A stretch of 64,000 nt of DNA from CAYNBT01 sp964396025 (GTDB taxonomy: Bacteria > Patescibacteriota > WWE3 > UBA101185 > UBA10185). The notes below the pieces were generated by a model. It was not told the DNA's origin. It searched no databases and worked only from the letters and a program-made list of their open reading frames with translations. Positions 8,047 to 17,139 of the stretch are shown here, piece after piece. Each line of letters starts with the position of its first letter. Position 1 is the first letter of the stretch. The DNA lies in the NCBI GenBank assembly GCA_964396025.1, contig CAYNBT010000002.1, positions 1-64,000 of the forward strand. Reading direction: 5' to 3'. The translations under genes and the position numbers were made by a program.

Positions 8047-9711
8047 CTACATCATGCCCATTCCACCCATACCGCCCATGCCTTCCATGCCTGCTCCGGC
8101 ACCACCATGTGCGCCCTCTTTCTTTTCTGGTTTGTCTGCTACCAAACATTCTGTAGTTAGAATCATTATTGCAACTGATACTGCGTTTTGAAGTGCGCTT
8201 CTTGTGACTTTTGCCGGATCCATAACCCCTGCATTTATCATATCCACATATTGTGCTGTGTTGACGTTGTATCCCATGTTGGGGTTGTTTTTCTCTTTTG
8301 CAAGTCTTTCTATCTCGCCAAGAACTCTACCTGAATCTTCTCCAGCATTTTCTATGATTACTCTGGTTGGGCGTTCTAGTGCTTTGAATAGAATGTTTGC
8401 ACCTGTTTTTTCTTCGCCTTCTAGTTTTAGCTTCGAAACTGCATCTCGCAATCTTAACAATGCAACACCGCCTCCTGGTACGATTCCTTCTTCCACTGCG
8501 GCTTGTGTTGCGTGCACCGCATCCTCAACTCTTAGTTTCTTTTCTTTAAGTTCAGTCTCTGTAGCGGCTCCAACATTGATAACTGCTACACCTCCTGCAA
8601 GTTTAGCCAAACGTTCTACTAGCTTTTCTTTGTCATATGTTGAATCTGTATTTTGAATTTGGCTTTGGATTTGGGAGACTCTAGCCTCCAATTCCTTCTT
8701 TTTGCCTTTTCCACCAACAATGATTGTGTCATCTTTGGTAGATACTATTTTCTCTGCTCTACCAAGATCGTCCATTGTCACAGAGTCTAGTTTTCGCCCT
8801 GTTTCTTCACTGATTACTGTTGCACCTGTGAGGATTGCAATGTCTTCGAGCATTGCTTTTCTTCTATCTCCAAATCCAGGAGCCTTGACTGCAAGTGCGT
8901 TAAAGGTACCTCTTAACTTGTTGACTACTAGGGTCGCAAGTGCTTCACCGTCAATATCGTCTGCAAGTATCACCAAGTTCTTTGATACTTTCATGAGATT
9001 TTCAAGCATAGGAAGCAAATCTTGTATGCTTGAGATTTTTGAATCCGTGATTAAGATGTACGGATTGCTTATTTCAGCTTCCATTCGCTCTGAATTAGTC
9101 ACAAAGTAAGGAGATGAATAGCCCTTATCAAACTGCATACCTTCTTTGTACTCTAACTCCATACCAAAGCCTTTGGATTCTTCTACAGTTATAACCCCGT
9201 CATCTCCAACTTTCTCCATGGCTTCTGCAATCAGTTTTCCAATTTCTTCACTTTGTGCGGATATGGTTGCCACTTGAGCTTTTTCTTCTTTTGTAGAGAT
9301 CTTTTTAGAAAGTTTCTTGATTTCTGTTACTGAAACCTCAAGAGCTTTTTCAAGACCTTTTCGCAAAATCATAGGGTTGGCGCCTGCGGATACATTTCTC
9401 AATCCTTCTTCCACTAGAGTTTGAGCCAAAAGGGTAGAAGTTGTTGTTCCATCTCCTGCAACATCGTTTGTTTTTTCGGAAGCTTGTTTTACCAACTGTG
9501 CTCCCATGTTTTCGAATTTATCTTCCAACTCTATTTCTTTTGCCACAGTGACACCATCGTGTACAACTTGAGGTGCTCCCCAGCTTTTATCCAAGGCAAC
9601 ATTTCTGCCCTTTGGGCCAAGTGTAGTGACTACAGCTCTTGCCAAGGCATCAACGCCTGCTTTAAGTTTTTTTCTAGCTTCGTCTCCATATATTATTTGT
9701 TTTGCTGACAT
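8047..9711 (-). CDS. groL: 60 kDa chaperonin GroEL
   Basis: 554 residues, ordinary GroEL length. It forms the double-ring ATP-dependent folding chamber with GroES. Visible signatures are [19 protein letters not shown], the nucleotide-site motif [28 protein letters not shown], and the Gly-Met-rich C-terminal tail [15 protein letters not shown] start at the ATG at 9711 ([16 protein letters not shown]), which has AAAGGAA close upstream; an upstream start at 9738 would overlap groES. It is co-transcribed with groES under CIRCE. Confidence 0.97.
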   Translation of the reverse strand: MSAKQIIYGDEARKKLKAGVDALARAVVTTLGPKGRNVALDKSWGAPQVVHDGVTVAKEIELEDKFENMGAQLVKQASEKTNDVAGDGTTTSTLLAQTLVEEGLRNVSAGANPMILRKGLEKALEVSVTEIKKLSKKISTKEEKAQVATISAQSEEIGKLIAEAMEKVGDDGVITVEESKGFGMELEYKEGMQFDKGYSSPYFVTNSERMEAEISNPYILITDSKISSIQDLLPMLENLMKVSKNLVILADDIDGEALATLVVNKLRGTFNALAVKAPGFGDRRKAMLEDIAILTGATVISEETGRKLDSVTMDDLGRAEKIVSTKDDTIIVGGKGKKKELEARVSQIQSQIQNTDSTYDKEKLVERLAKLAGGVAVINVGAATETELKEKKLRVEDAVHATQAAVEEGIVPGGGVALLRLRDAVSKLKLEGEEKTGANILFKALERPTRVIIENAGEDSGRVLGEIERLAKEKNNPNMGYNVNTAQYVDMINAGVMDPAKVTRSALQNAVSVAIMILTTECLVADKPEKKEGAHGGAGAGMEGMGGMGGMGMM

Positions 9712-9727
9712 AAATTCCTTTCCGGCT

Positions 9728-10036
9728 TTAGGCCTCAATTATTGCTAAAATATCTTCTTCTTTTACTAATAACATTTCTTTACCTTCCACTTTTACTTCG
9801 GTTCCACCCCATTTTTTGTACATTACTTTCTCACCTATTTTTATTTGTATAGGGTGAGTCTTTCCGTTTTCATCTATCTTGCCTGCTCCTACAGCAAGAA
9901 CTTTGCCTTCTTGGGGGCGTTCTTTTGAAGCAGTGTCTGGAATTAAAATACCTGAAGCAGTTTTTGTTTCTTTCTCTAATGGTTCTATAAGAATATAGTC
10001 GGCCAGTGGTTTGATCTTTAAGTTTTTATTTGGCAT
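9728..10036 (-). CDS. groS: 10 kDa co-chaperonin GroES
   Basis: 102 residues. It caps the GroEL ring. The family pattern is clear: [17 protein letters not shown] at the start, the mobile loop ([20 protein letters not shown], about residues 21-40), VLAVGAG and [20 protein letters not shown]. The stop is 16 nt before the groEL ATG. The promoter and CIRCE are about 70-100 nt upstream of the start, giving a leader of about 60 nt. Confidence 0.97.
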   Translation of the reverse strand: MPNKNLKIKPLADYILIEPLEKETKTASGILIPDTASKERPQEGKVLAVGAGKIDENGKTHPIQIKIGEKVMYKKWGGTEVKVEGKEMLLVKEEDILAIIEA

Positions 10037-10104
10037 AAAGACTTTCTCTAAAAAACTTTATACGTGTGTGCAGAATTTCTTGACATAACAACTCTGCGAA
10101 TAAT

Positions 10105-10134
10105 TTTATAGCACTCGACGCTTTAGAGTGTCAA
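10105..10134 (-). promoter_or_regulatory. CIRCE operator and promoter of groES-groEL
   Basis: Plus-strand ATAGCACTC (10108-10116), 9-nt spacer and GAGTGTCAA (10126-10134) fit CIRCE with one and two mismatches. On the minus strand TTGACA (10129-10134)-N18-TATAAA (10105-10110) overlaps it exactly. Confidence 0.85.
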
Positions 10135-10188
10135 GAGCGTTTTATCTACTTTGAATAGAATATTGGTTATATTCAGGCAGGTTCTTTT

Positions 10189-10263
10189 TGGAGGCCTGGG
10201 CGGGATTCGAACCCGCGCATAAGGGTTTTGCAGACCCTTGCCTTACCACTTGGCTACCAGGCC
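10189..10263 (-). tRNA. trnC: tRNA-Cys (GCA)
   Basis: The minus-strand cloverleaf is complete: acceptor GGCCTGG/CCAGGCC, D stem GCC/GGC, anticodon arm AGGGT-CTGCAAA-ACCCT with GCA at 10229-10231, T arm GCGGG-TTCGAAT-CCCGC, discriminator U, and an encoded CCA (10189-10191). Confidence 0.97.
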
Positions 10264-10290
10264 ATAAGTCATTTTAGTAGCATTGCTATT

Positions 10291-10308
10291 TTAGCACCTG
10301 CGTGCTAA
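10291..10308. repeat. inverted repeat between tRNA-Cys and the PEGA gene
   Basis: TTAGCAC (10291-10297), 4 nt, GTGCTAA (10302-10308). The arms resemble CIRCE half-sites but the spacing is wrong. It may be an operator or a hairpin. Confidence 0.4.
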
Positions 10309-10364
10309 TTTAGATTAAGGCTATATGCAGAGTATAGCATTGAGTTGTTGCTATAATTGTAATT

Positions 10365-11513
10365 ATGAATTTATCTTCTATTAAACCGCAAAGGTCTTTT
10401 CAATTTTCTACTGCAATAATGTATTTGTTAGGCATAGTTGGTTTTGGTTTGCTTATTTTCTTTGTTTCGGGGATAGTTCAAAATTTCTTTAAACTCAAGG
10501 GGACTTCTGCTTTGGCAGTTACAGTCATAAACGGTACAGCTGAGGTTTATATAGATGATGTATCTTTGGGAACAACTCCTATAGACGCAAAAGATATCAA
10601 ATCTGGTGAACATAAAGTTACACTAAAAAATGATAAGAATTCATACGAAGTGACCTTAAACTTTATTCCAAATGCGCAGATAGTTTTAAATCGGGACTTG
10701 GGTGTTTCGCCCGTTTTTTCTGCAGGACAAAACTTTTGGCTTGAAGAAAGCAATGATTCTCTTCTTAGTGTAATCTCTGAGCCAGAGGGGGCCGCCGTTT
10801 TTATAGATAATGCCGAAGTTGGTAAAACCCCATATTCGTCTTCTAGTCTAACTGCCGGAGAATATGATCTCCGCGTTGAAAAAGCTGGCTATGATGCACA
10901 GGCAGCTAGAATCTCTATTCAAGATGGTTATCGTCTTAATGTTTCTACCTCGCTTTTCCCAATTCCAGCACCCATTTCTGCAGTGTTGATCCCTGACACT
11001 TCTAATTTATACGACCTTTCTTCCAGCATACCTATCATTAATTCCGATACTGCTCAGTGGCTTGAGGCTTTACTCTACTGGAATGAGTCAAGAGGAATTA
11101 ACCTCGCTGGGTTAGGTGTAAACAAAGACAGGGTCTTTGATTTCTTTATAGACTACAAAGGCAATATCTTTGATGCATCAGGTAAGAGCTTAACAACAGA
11201 ACAGTTTCAAGCAATGGAAAAAAAGGACAAGGGTGGGTATTTAGGCAAGGCATTAGATAAAAAACTGTCCTTAGAGGCGGCGGATGTTTATTCCACCTCT
11301 GGTTCTATAACGCCAGGTGCTAAAAAGGTTAAAATCCTGGAAACAGGTGAAGGCTGGCTTAGATTGAGAAATGCTCCTAGCGGTACCGAAATAGGAAAAG
11401 TAGATGTAGGTAGGGAATTTGAACTGCTTGAAGAGGGCACAGGTTGGTACAAAATAAAGGTTTCAAGCTCTCTCGAGGGCTGGGTTTCCGCTACATACGC
11501 AGAAGTACTATAG
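10365..11513 (+). CDS. membrane-anchored PEGA-SH3b protein
   Basis: 382 residues. An N-terminal TM anchor (MYLLGIVGFGLLIFFVSGIV, about residues 20-40) is followed by two PEGA repeats, beta-sandwich modules common in surface proteins: VINGTAEVYIDDVSLGTTPI (near 55) and EPEGAAVFIDNAEVGKTPY (near 140). The C-terminal about 65 residues form a bacterial SH3 domain (GWLRLRNAPSGTEIGKVDVG ... GWYKIKV ... GWVSATYAEVL), often a peptidoglycan-binding module. It is probably an extracytoplasmic, wall-binding protein. TATAAT at 10352-10357 is 7 nt before the ATG (leaderless). It converges on the TPR gene with a 2-nt gap. Confidence 0.8.
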   Translation: MNLSSIKPQRSFQFSTAIMYLLGIVGFGLLIFFVSGIVQNFFKLKGTSALAVTVINGTAEVYIDDVSLGTTPIDAKDIKSGEHKVTLKNDKNSYEVTLNFIPNAQIVLNRDLGVSPVFSAGQNFWLEESNDSLLSVISEPEGAAVFIDNAEVGKTPYSSSSLTAGEYDLRVEKAGYDAQAARISIQDGYRLNVSTSLFPIPAPISAVLIPDTSNLYDLSSSIPIINSDTAQWLEALLYWNESRGINLAGLGVNKDRVFDFFIDYKGNIFDASGKSLTTEQFQAMEKKDKGGYLGKALDKKLSLEAADVYSTSGSITPGAKKVKILETGEGWLRLRNAPSGTEIGKVDVGREFELLEEGTGWYKIKVSSSLEGWVSATYAEVL

Positions 11514-11515
11514 AA

Positions 11516-12112
11516 TTATTTTTCTAGTAGATCCGGGTGCCAAAGCAGCAGGTCTGGGCGAAGTTGTTTTATACGTTTTACACTGTCTAAGTGCTCTTTT
11601 TTCATACCCAGTTTTTTTTCGTATTTTGCTGTTAGTATATACATACCCGCGTCGTTTACCGATACGTTTTTAACTTTATTTATAAAATCTTTGGCTGCTT
11701 TCTTGTACTCATTGTCAAAGTTTTTATCATCTGCTGGCTGTGTAATGTCTTTTATAGCCAGAAAATAAAACAAAGGCACACTATTTCTTATTGTTGCCAG
11801 GTTAGTGGTGTTAAGTTTGTATGAATAGTTTAGGTCGTCTAAGGCATTTTTTTTGATCACTGCTTTTTCGTCGTCATTCTTGTACATTGTTGCTGCTATA
11901 AGATTTTTTGCTCTGCCTCTAAAATAGGCTGGTTCCCATGGATTTAATTTAACCGCAATGTTTGATTGAGTTAGTGCTTCTTTAACATTCCCGGCTTCAA
12001 AACTATCCAGCGCTTGTTCATGCATTATATCTGCAATAAAAAATCGCGTAAGAAACCCTAAAAAGCTAATGTATGCGGTGAGGATGAATATTGTAACACT
12101 AACTTTCTGCAT
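11516..12112 (-). CDS. membrane-anchored TPR-like protein
   Basis: 198 residues from the ATG at 12112 (MQKVSVTIFILTAYISFLGF); an upstream in-frame start at 12181 would overlap the preceding gene much further. One TM helix (about residues 4-24) is followed by a TPR-like helical hairpin ALDSFEAGNVKEALTQSNIA with the typical NPWEPAYFRGRAKNL continuation. It overlaps the O-antigen-ligase-like gene by 14 bp. In other bacteria Wzy/ligase proteins are often followed by or fused to TPR modules, so a partnership with that protein is plausible inference. Confidence 0.7.
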   Translation of the reverse strand: MQKVSVTIFILTAYISFLGFLTRFFIADIMHEQALDSFEAGNVKEALTQSNIAVKLNPWEPAYFRGRAKNLIAATMYKNDDEKAVIKKNALDDLNYSYKLNTTNLATIRNSVPLFYFLAIKDITQPADDKNFDNEYKKAAKDFINKVKNVSVNDAGMYILTAKYEKKLGMKKEHLDSVKRIKQLRPDLLLWHPDLLEK

Positions 12113-13373
12113 GTATTCCTTTAAATCCAAAACTAGCCAGAAGTATGAACAGCAGATCCGTTGATACACTAGGCCATCCAAAGAAGTTAGTTACTAAAAA
12201 TGCGATTAATGTAGGAGTTAACCAGCGCGGCAATTTCAACAACAAGTAAGTATATAGTGTTAAGTAGGCTAGCAGCCCAACGATTCCAAGCTCTGTAAGT
12301 ATCTCTATATAATAATTATGTGGTTTGTTGAAGATGAAATCCCATTCAGAGGTGTAATTCAATGCACTTGATCTATGCGGTTGGAATGCATAGGGAAATG
12401 TTTCTGGTCCAGTTCCAATTAATAATGCTTTTGGGTTCTTTACTATTATTCCTAGAGAATCTTTCCAAAGATTTAATCTGATTGCTCCTGGGTCGGAGAT
12501 TGCTGTGTTTTTTGTAGTGTAATCATTTTGTTGAGCTACAACAGTATCTACAATATTAAAGTGGCTTAAGTCTTTTATGACAGCGTTAATTTTTTGTGCG
12601 AATATTCCAGGGGCAACCAAGTACGGAAGTACAATCACTGGAATTAACAACAGCAGCTTTTTTTTGTGAACAGGATAAGGTTTTTGTAAAAAAAATAATG
12701 TAGCAGTTGAAAATATAAATCCTAGAATTCCAGAAATTGAAAATGTAAGCCATAAGGCAAAAAAGATTGTTCCAAATAAACATAACCATAATAAGGCCAT
12801 TCTTCGCGGGGACTTTAGGTAATTGTAAATGCATATTGGCACTATCATTCCAAAGTAAGAGGCAGCCCAATTGGGTTGTCCTATTGTTCCGTAAGCCCTG
12901 AATTCTGCCTCCAACGGAATTTGATCAAAGTACTGAAAGATTGTATACAACGCTACAATTCCACAGCCCACTGTCACACCCAAAAATATATCTTCTCGCT
13001 GGGCGTAGGTGAGTGTGTTGACCAGAAGCACAAATATGCCGGTATATATGATTGTAGATACAAGTCCACCGTTGAATCTGCTGTAATAACCCCAAACAGA
13101 TGTATATATATGCGAGCTGAAAATCGTTGCTATTAGATTTGCTAGCAATATTATGAGGATAGGGAAGGGCAGATGTAGTGGCGCTTTTTTGATCCATACT
13201 ACTTCTAACAGATATATAAGCAAAATCGTGCTTCCCAAAAAATAAACAAAAAACATTTTGGGGAACTCGTATGACTCCTTTGTGATTGTGGTAAAAATTA
13301 CAGGTGTAAGAAAAAAAAGTAAGGCTGTAAGATTCCTAATCAAGGCATTAATTGACGCGCTGTTTCGAAGCAT
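12099..13373 (-). CDS. O-antigen ligase / Wzy-like polymerase family membrane protein
   Basis: 424 residues with about 10-12 TM helices. The family signature is the periplasmic loop followed by PHNYYIEILTELGIVGLLAY near residue 350, as in Wzy_C/WaaL proteins, preceded by GTGPETFPYAF. These enzymes polymerise or ligate polysaccharide repeat units from a polyprenyl carrier. TAAGAT (13380-13385) is 6 nt upstream of the ATG, with no SD. It is divergent from the gene at 13397 with a 23-bp gap. Genes for lipid-linked sugar synthesis (14.2-18.7 kb) are nearby, which fits. Confidence 0.8.
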   Translation of the reverse strand: MLRNSASINALIRNLTALLFFLTPVIFTTITKESYEFPKMFFVYFLGSTILLIYLLEVVWIKKAPLHLPFPILIILLANLIATIFSSHIYTSVWGYYSRFNGGLVSTIIYTGIFVLLVNTLTYAQREDIFLGVTVGCGIVALYTIFQYFDQIPLEAEFRAYGTIGQPNWAASYFGMIVPICIYNYLKSPRRMALLWLCLFGTIFFALWLTFSISGILGFIFSTATLFFLQKPYPVHKKKLLLLIPVIVLPYLVAPGIFAQKINAVIKDLSHFNIVDTVVAQQNDYTTKNTAISDPGAIRLNLWKDSLGIIVKNPKALLIGTGPETFPYAFQPHRSSALNYTSEWDFIFNKPHNYYIEILTELGIVGLLAYLTLYTYLLLKLPRWLTPTLIAFLVTNFFGWPSVSTDLLFILLASFGFKGIHAES

Positions 13374-13396
13374 AGTATTATCTTAACAGGCTGCCT

Positions 13397-13954
13397 ATGT
13401 TTTCAAAAATCCTGCTAAAGTTAATAGATCAAGCAATCGTTCCTGCAATGCTTTTAATTGGCGTCAGATTGGTGTCAGTTGTGTTCTTTTCGCGTTACCT
13501 TGGTATACCTTTTACTTTTGGTGCTACTGGGTTTACTTTTAACAGTGCCGTTGATTTCATAGCAATCAATTCTTACTCACTTTTTGCGATGATTTTTGTG
13601 CTAATAGTAGGCCTTTTGTATATTTTGATTAAGGCATATTCTTTTCATGATTCCCACATAAAACCTAGCACTACAGCAAAACTTTTTGTATGGAAGGTAC
13701 CTTTTTTTATTCAATCTTCTTTTGAGCTTTATTCTCAAGGTGCCGTTTGGTTGTCATATGCCTTTCTTCTCATGTTTACCGCAGCTATAATGGGGGTTTT
13801 TAAAATTATATTTCCTTGGGTTTTTGTCTCGTCCTTAATATTATGTCTTATTGCAACAGTGCTTTTTGTACTAGATGTGGAAAGAGAAATCATGTTTGAT
13901 AGAAAAAAGGATACAGAAGATTCACAGGACACCGTAATTAATTTACATATATAA
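13397..13954 (+). CDS. four-TM membrane protein, unknown function
   Basis: 185 residues with about four or five TM segments: IVPAMLLIGVRLVSVVFF, LFAMIFVLIVGLLYILI, FLLMFTAAIMGVFKIIF and VFVSSLILCLIATVLFVL. A charged cytoplasmic tail (DVEREIMFDRKKDTEDSQD) ends it. I do not recognise the family. It is divergent from the O-antigen-ligase-like gene and is followed 30 nt later by a small exported protein gene, possibly co-expressed. Confidence 0.7.
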   Translation: MFSKILLKLIDQAIVPAMLLIGVRLVSVVFFSRYLGIPFTFGATGFTFNSAVDFIAINSYSLFAMIFVLIVGLLYILIKAYSFHDSHIKPSTTAKLFVWKVPFFIQSSFELYSQGAVWLSYAFLLMFTAAIMGVFKIIFPWVFVSSLILCLIATVLFVLDVEREIMFDRKKDTEDSQDTVINLHI

Positions 13955-13984
13955 CAAGTTATTTTTTAGTTATAGAATTAGACT

Positions 13985-14212
13985 ATGGATTTTAGACAAT
14001 TTGTACACAACATTACCCTGGGCATTGCTTTGTTCAGCATGCTGGTTTTACCTCTAAGTGCCCTGGGTTTTATCAATTACAACCCTGGAAGTGACTCGAG
14101 TCAGGTGCTTTCTGCTGAGTCAGATGCATCTACTAGAGAATTTCTTCCCAAATATATTATTGTTAGAGAATCCACTGAAACTACTCAAACTTCTTCATCC
14201 GAGGCTAGGTAA
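13985..14212 (+). CDS. small secreted or anchored protein, hypothetical
   Basis: 75 residues: a signal-like N-terminus (ITLGIALFSMLVLPLSALGF, about residues 10-30) followed by a Ser/Thr-rich extracytoplasmic stretch with ESTETTQTSSSEAR at the end. A very similar STETTQT run occurs before the sorting motif of the sortase-substrate candidate at 41.7 kb. TAGAAT (13973-13978) is 6 nt before the ATG. The 3' end overlaps the convergent prenyltransferase gene by 18 bp. Confidence 0.6.
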   Translation: MDFRQFVHNITLGIALFSMLVLPLSALGFINYNPGSDSSQVLSAESDASTREFLPKYIIVRESTETTQTSSSEAR

Positions 14213-15148
14213 GAGGTAAATTATAGTTAAGACCATACCGCCCCATAAGCAAACAGTTGCTAGCAAGGGTTTGTCTGAAAGTAACACGCGCTCTGGGGAC
14301 TCTCCTTCTTTTTTCTCGTAGATAACATACAAGTAACGTGCTACTCCGTAAATTACCACTGGTATAGTTAGCATCATAAATTTTGGATTGCGCAATATTG
14401 AGGGTAATATTTCCATCAGGGTGTCACTCAGGTTTTCCGGTGATATTTGAAAGGTGAACAGAGAATAGGTGATGATACAAAAACTTGCCGAGGTCGATAT
14501 CATACTGTCCAACAAGTGATCTGGATAATGTTGCAAAGTTTGTCTGGTTTCTATTCTCTCTGTATCAGTTCTTGTGTGTTGTTCCAAAAGTGTTTTTTCC
14601 GATCTTCTTTTACCAAAAGCCAGTAATAACGAAAGTCCTATTGTTGCTAATATCAGCCACGAAGAAACAGAAATTTCTGCTGCAAAGCCGCCTGCAAACA
14701 CCCTAAAGATGAATAGTGTTGCCACAGTAAGAGCATCCAAAATAATAACGTTCCTAAGATAGAAAGAATATAGTAACTGCAATGAGATGTAAGCCAAAAT
14801 TGCCAAAGTAAAATATCTACCTATAGTGAAAAAAGCGAAAAAGGTTGTGCCGATTATTAACATAATGGCGATTTGCCATGCCAGCAGCTCAGAAAGTTTG
14901 CCAGAAGCAATGGGGCGATTCTTTTTGACTGGGTGCATGCGGTCTTTTGGTGCGTCAACAATATCGTTGATAATGTATCCCGCAGAGGAGATGGCACAAA
15001 ATACCACAAACGCTTGAATCGTGGTTTTAAATATTGCAGGATCCATTAATCTGCCAATAAATACTGGGGCGGCAAAAACACTCAGATTTTTAAGCCATTG
15101 CCTTGGTCTCAGAGTTCTGACTATTTGATATCCAGTATTTAGTATCAT
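14195..15148 (-). CDS. UbiA-family prenyltransferase, decaprenyl-phosphate phosphoribosyltransferase type
   Basis: 317 residues, 8-9 TM helices. The first Asp-rich motif is NDIVDAPKDRMHPVKKNRPI followed by ASG, the form (with HPxKxxRPIASG) typical of the subgroup that transfers phosphoribose to polyprenyl phosphate, the first step to lipid-linked arabinose. The start LRPRQWLKN (residues 14-22) is also typical of that subgroup. UbiA activity on another prenyl acceptor remains possible. In context with WecA/TagO, GT2 and O-antigen-ligase genes it points to lipid-linked surface glycan. Confidence 0.85.
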   Translation of the reverse strand: MILNTGYQIVRTLRPRQWLKNLSVFAAPVFIGRLMDPAIFKTTIQAFVVFCAISSAGYIINDIVDAPKDRMHPVKKNRPIASGKLSELLAWQIAIMLIIGTTFFAFFTIGRYFTLAILAYISLQLLYSFYLRNVIILDALTVATLFIFRVFAGGFAAEISVSSWLILATIGLSLLLAFGKRRSEKTLLEQHTRTDTERIETRQTLQHYPDHLLDSMISTSASFCIITYSLFTFQISPENLSDTLMEILPSILRNPKFMMLTIPVVIYGVARYLYVIYEKKEGESPERVLLSDKPLLATVCLWGGMVLTIIYLLPSLG

Positions 15149-15227
15149 GTAAGTGAATGATAGGGTTTTTGTGTGTTTAATTCAACTCTCTTTTAGATTT
15201 ACAGGCGATAGTATATATTTACTGCAT

Positions 15228-15701
15228 ATGTTATTAACACCTCATACGTTTGTTGGTATAGCTGTTGCTTCTACAGTTCCAAACATGTTTATTTCTGTTC
15301 CACTGTCCTTTTTGTTGCATTTTGCAGGGGATTTGCTGCCTCATTGGGATTTTTTCTCTGATGCAAAAGGTGACGCAAAAAGAGATGGTTGGAGAATTTT
15401 AGCTGTGATGGGGGATCTTGTGGCAGGTATAGCTCTTGGCCTAACTGCAACGTACTACCTATTGTGGAATGCTGGTGATACCGCTACTGCTCTTAATGTA
15501 TTTTTGTGTGGGGTTGCTTCGGTCTTGCCTGATGCTCTCACCGGACCAAGTATATATCTTAAGAATCCGCCTCGTTTGTTTCGCTTTGTACATGAGATGC
15601 AAAGAAAGACTCAATCCCAAGCACCTTTGCCTTGGGGTGCATTAACACAACTTGTAGTTGTGTTTATCTGTTGTTTGTTGATTGTAAATTCAGCAAGATA
15701 A
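15228..15701 (+). CDS. small integral membrane protein, HXXH-type hydrolase-like
   Basis: 157 residues from the ATG at 15228 (MLLTPHTFVGIAVAS); an in-frame start at 15153 lacks support, while TATATT lies 8 nt before 15228. Several TM helices include MFISVPLSFLLHFAGDLL and DLVAGIALGLTATYYLL. Conserved-looking polar residues are TPHTFVG, HFAGDLLPHWDFF and SVLPDALTGP, which recall membrane-bound metal-dependent hydrolase-like (YdjM/LexA-binding) proteins with His/Asp pairs. That assignment is tentative. The 3' end overlaps the convergent WecA-like gene by 38 bp. Confidence 0.65.
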   Translation: MLLTPHTFVGIAVASTVPNMFISVPLSFLLHFAGDLLPHWDFFSDAKGDAKRDGWRILAVMGDLVAGIALGLTATYYLLWNAGDTATALNVFLCGVASVLPDALTGPSIYLKNPPRLFRFVHEMQRKTQSQAPLPWGALTQLVVVFICCLLIVNSAR

Positions 15702-17127
15702 TTGGAAAGGCTATTATTCCTGATAACGTGAGTATTATAAGCGGGAGGTTTTTGTCTGAAGATATGATAGCAATTATGCCAAGTAATGCCGTTGAGCACC
15801 AGTAGAACAGGGCAATGCTTTTGATGCTCCAGCCACGTTCCAACAGTAGATGATGCAAATGTCCGCGATCTCCTTTGAGAGGTGATTTCTTTTGAACAAG
15901 TCTTCTGATCACAGTTATAGCCGCATCCAAGAATGGTAGTAGTATTGCCAATATGGCTGCAGGGACTTTAGTTTGGGTTAGGATTGCCAATGTGGCAATG
16001 ATAATTCCTGCGGATGTAGCCCCAAACCCCCACATGATTTTTGAGGGATGCCACATATACCTCAAGATACCAAAACTGGTTCCAGCCATGATAATCCCTA
16101 TTTTAGCCAAATTTATATTATCTCCAGTGTTGGTTGATCTCAAAGCAAGCAACGCAAGAACTATGCCCAAAACGCCTACTAAACCTCCATATTGCCCGTC
16201 AATGCCGTTTGACCACGAAAGTAAGTTAATTAACCAAACTATCCATACAATAGTTATGAGAATGGAAATCGGCGCGAGTACTAGTCCATGAATATTTATA
16301 AGTTTGTCATTTAGAAGTAAAATCCCATCAAATGGATTGTTTATGAAATCTATTCTTATTCCTCCGGCAAGCACTAAACAAGCAAGTAGAAGTTGGCTGC
16401 CCAGTCTTACATAAGGATTTTCAATAATTTTTAGTTTAGAAAGCGGTTGTGTATTTTGAATATCATCCAATAGCCCTAGTATTGCTGCCAGTAATGCAAC
16501 AGCTGCAATTGTAAACACCTCAAGAGTGATTTTCGTGAACAGCATTACTGTTACACAGAATATAACTGCAAATATAAATCCGCCGCCCCTTACCGATGGA
16601 AGTCTCAACACCATTGCGGGATGCAAATGCACGCTTGGATCTGTGACAATACCCCTCTCTTTCATAAAATTGATAAATTTCGGTGTGAACAAATAAGCCA
16701 GAATTAGTGCAGTAACCCCCGGTACGAGAAGTTCCAGATATATAGGATTTACCAGGGGTGAGAATGGTATGGATGAGTTTTTGATTATTCTCAACATAGA
16801 ATACGTAAGGAAGGCTCCGCATAAAACCGGTATTGTCTGCCAAATAGTGCTTCCGTATCTTACATAATATTTTTTAGAAAAATAAGACAGTGTAAGAGAT
16901 ATGCCTGTAACAAAGAATGTGATCAGCGGAATGATGAGGAGCCAATTCTTTGGTGCAATTTGTAACTCGCCCCATGGTTTAGAATACCAAAGAGGTATTT
17001 CGGATGTTAAGAAGGATAGCCTTAGTGAAAGGTAGATTGCTTGAAACACAATCATTAGCAAGCTCACATATAGCGTTTGTACAAAACCTTTTGGAAGTTT
17101 ACTTTGTAGTTCCGAAAGTTTAATCAT
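15664..17127 (-). CDS. undecaprenyl-phosphate GlcNAc-1-phosphate transferase-like (WecA/TagO, GT4)
   Basis: 487 residues, about 11-13 TM helices, longer than usual WecA (about 350) because of extra N-terminal TM helices. MraY/WecA motifs are in order: RLPSVRGGGFIF, GLLDDIQNTQPLSKLKI (DDxxD-like), SWSNGIDGQYGGLVGV, and the cytoplasmic PLKGDRGHLHHLLLERGWS (HLHH motif). The enzyme moves a sugar-1-phosphate to undecaprenyl phosphate and starts a surface glycan. It lies 12 nt after the GT2 gene in the same direction, so tatD-GT2-wecA form one operon. Confidence 0.9.
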   Translation of the reverse strand: MIKLSELQSKLPKGFVQTLYVSLLMIVFQAIYLSLRLSFLTSEIPLWYSKPWGELQIAPKNWLLIIPLITFFVTGISLTLSYFSKKYYVRYGSTIWQTIPVLCGAFLTYSMLRIIKNSSIPFSPLVNPIYLELLVPGVTALILAYLFTPKFINFMKERGIVTDPSVHLHPAMVLRLPSVRGGGFIFAVIFCVTVMLFTKITLEVFTIAAVALLAAILGLLDDIQNTQPLSKLKIIENPYVRLGSQLLLACLVLAGGIRIDFINNPFDGILLLNDKLINIHGLVLAPISILITIVWIVWLINLLSWSNGIDGQYGGLVGVLGIVLALLALRSTNTGDNINLAKIGIIMAGTSFGILRYMWHPSKIMWGFGATSAGIIIATLAILTQTKVPAAILAILLPFLDAAITVIRRLVQKKSPLKGDRGHLHHLLLERGWSIKSIALFYWCSTALLGIIAIISSDKNLPLIILTLSGIIAFPIILLNLQSTNNR

Positions 17128-17139
17128 GCTAAATGAATT

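Noticed and set aside
10291..10308. TTAGCAC/GTGCTAA repeat considered as a fourth CIRCE
   Set aside because: The spacer is 4 nt instead of 9 and the half-sites lack the final TC/GA, so HrcA binding is not expected.
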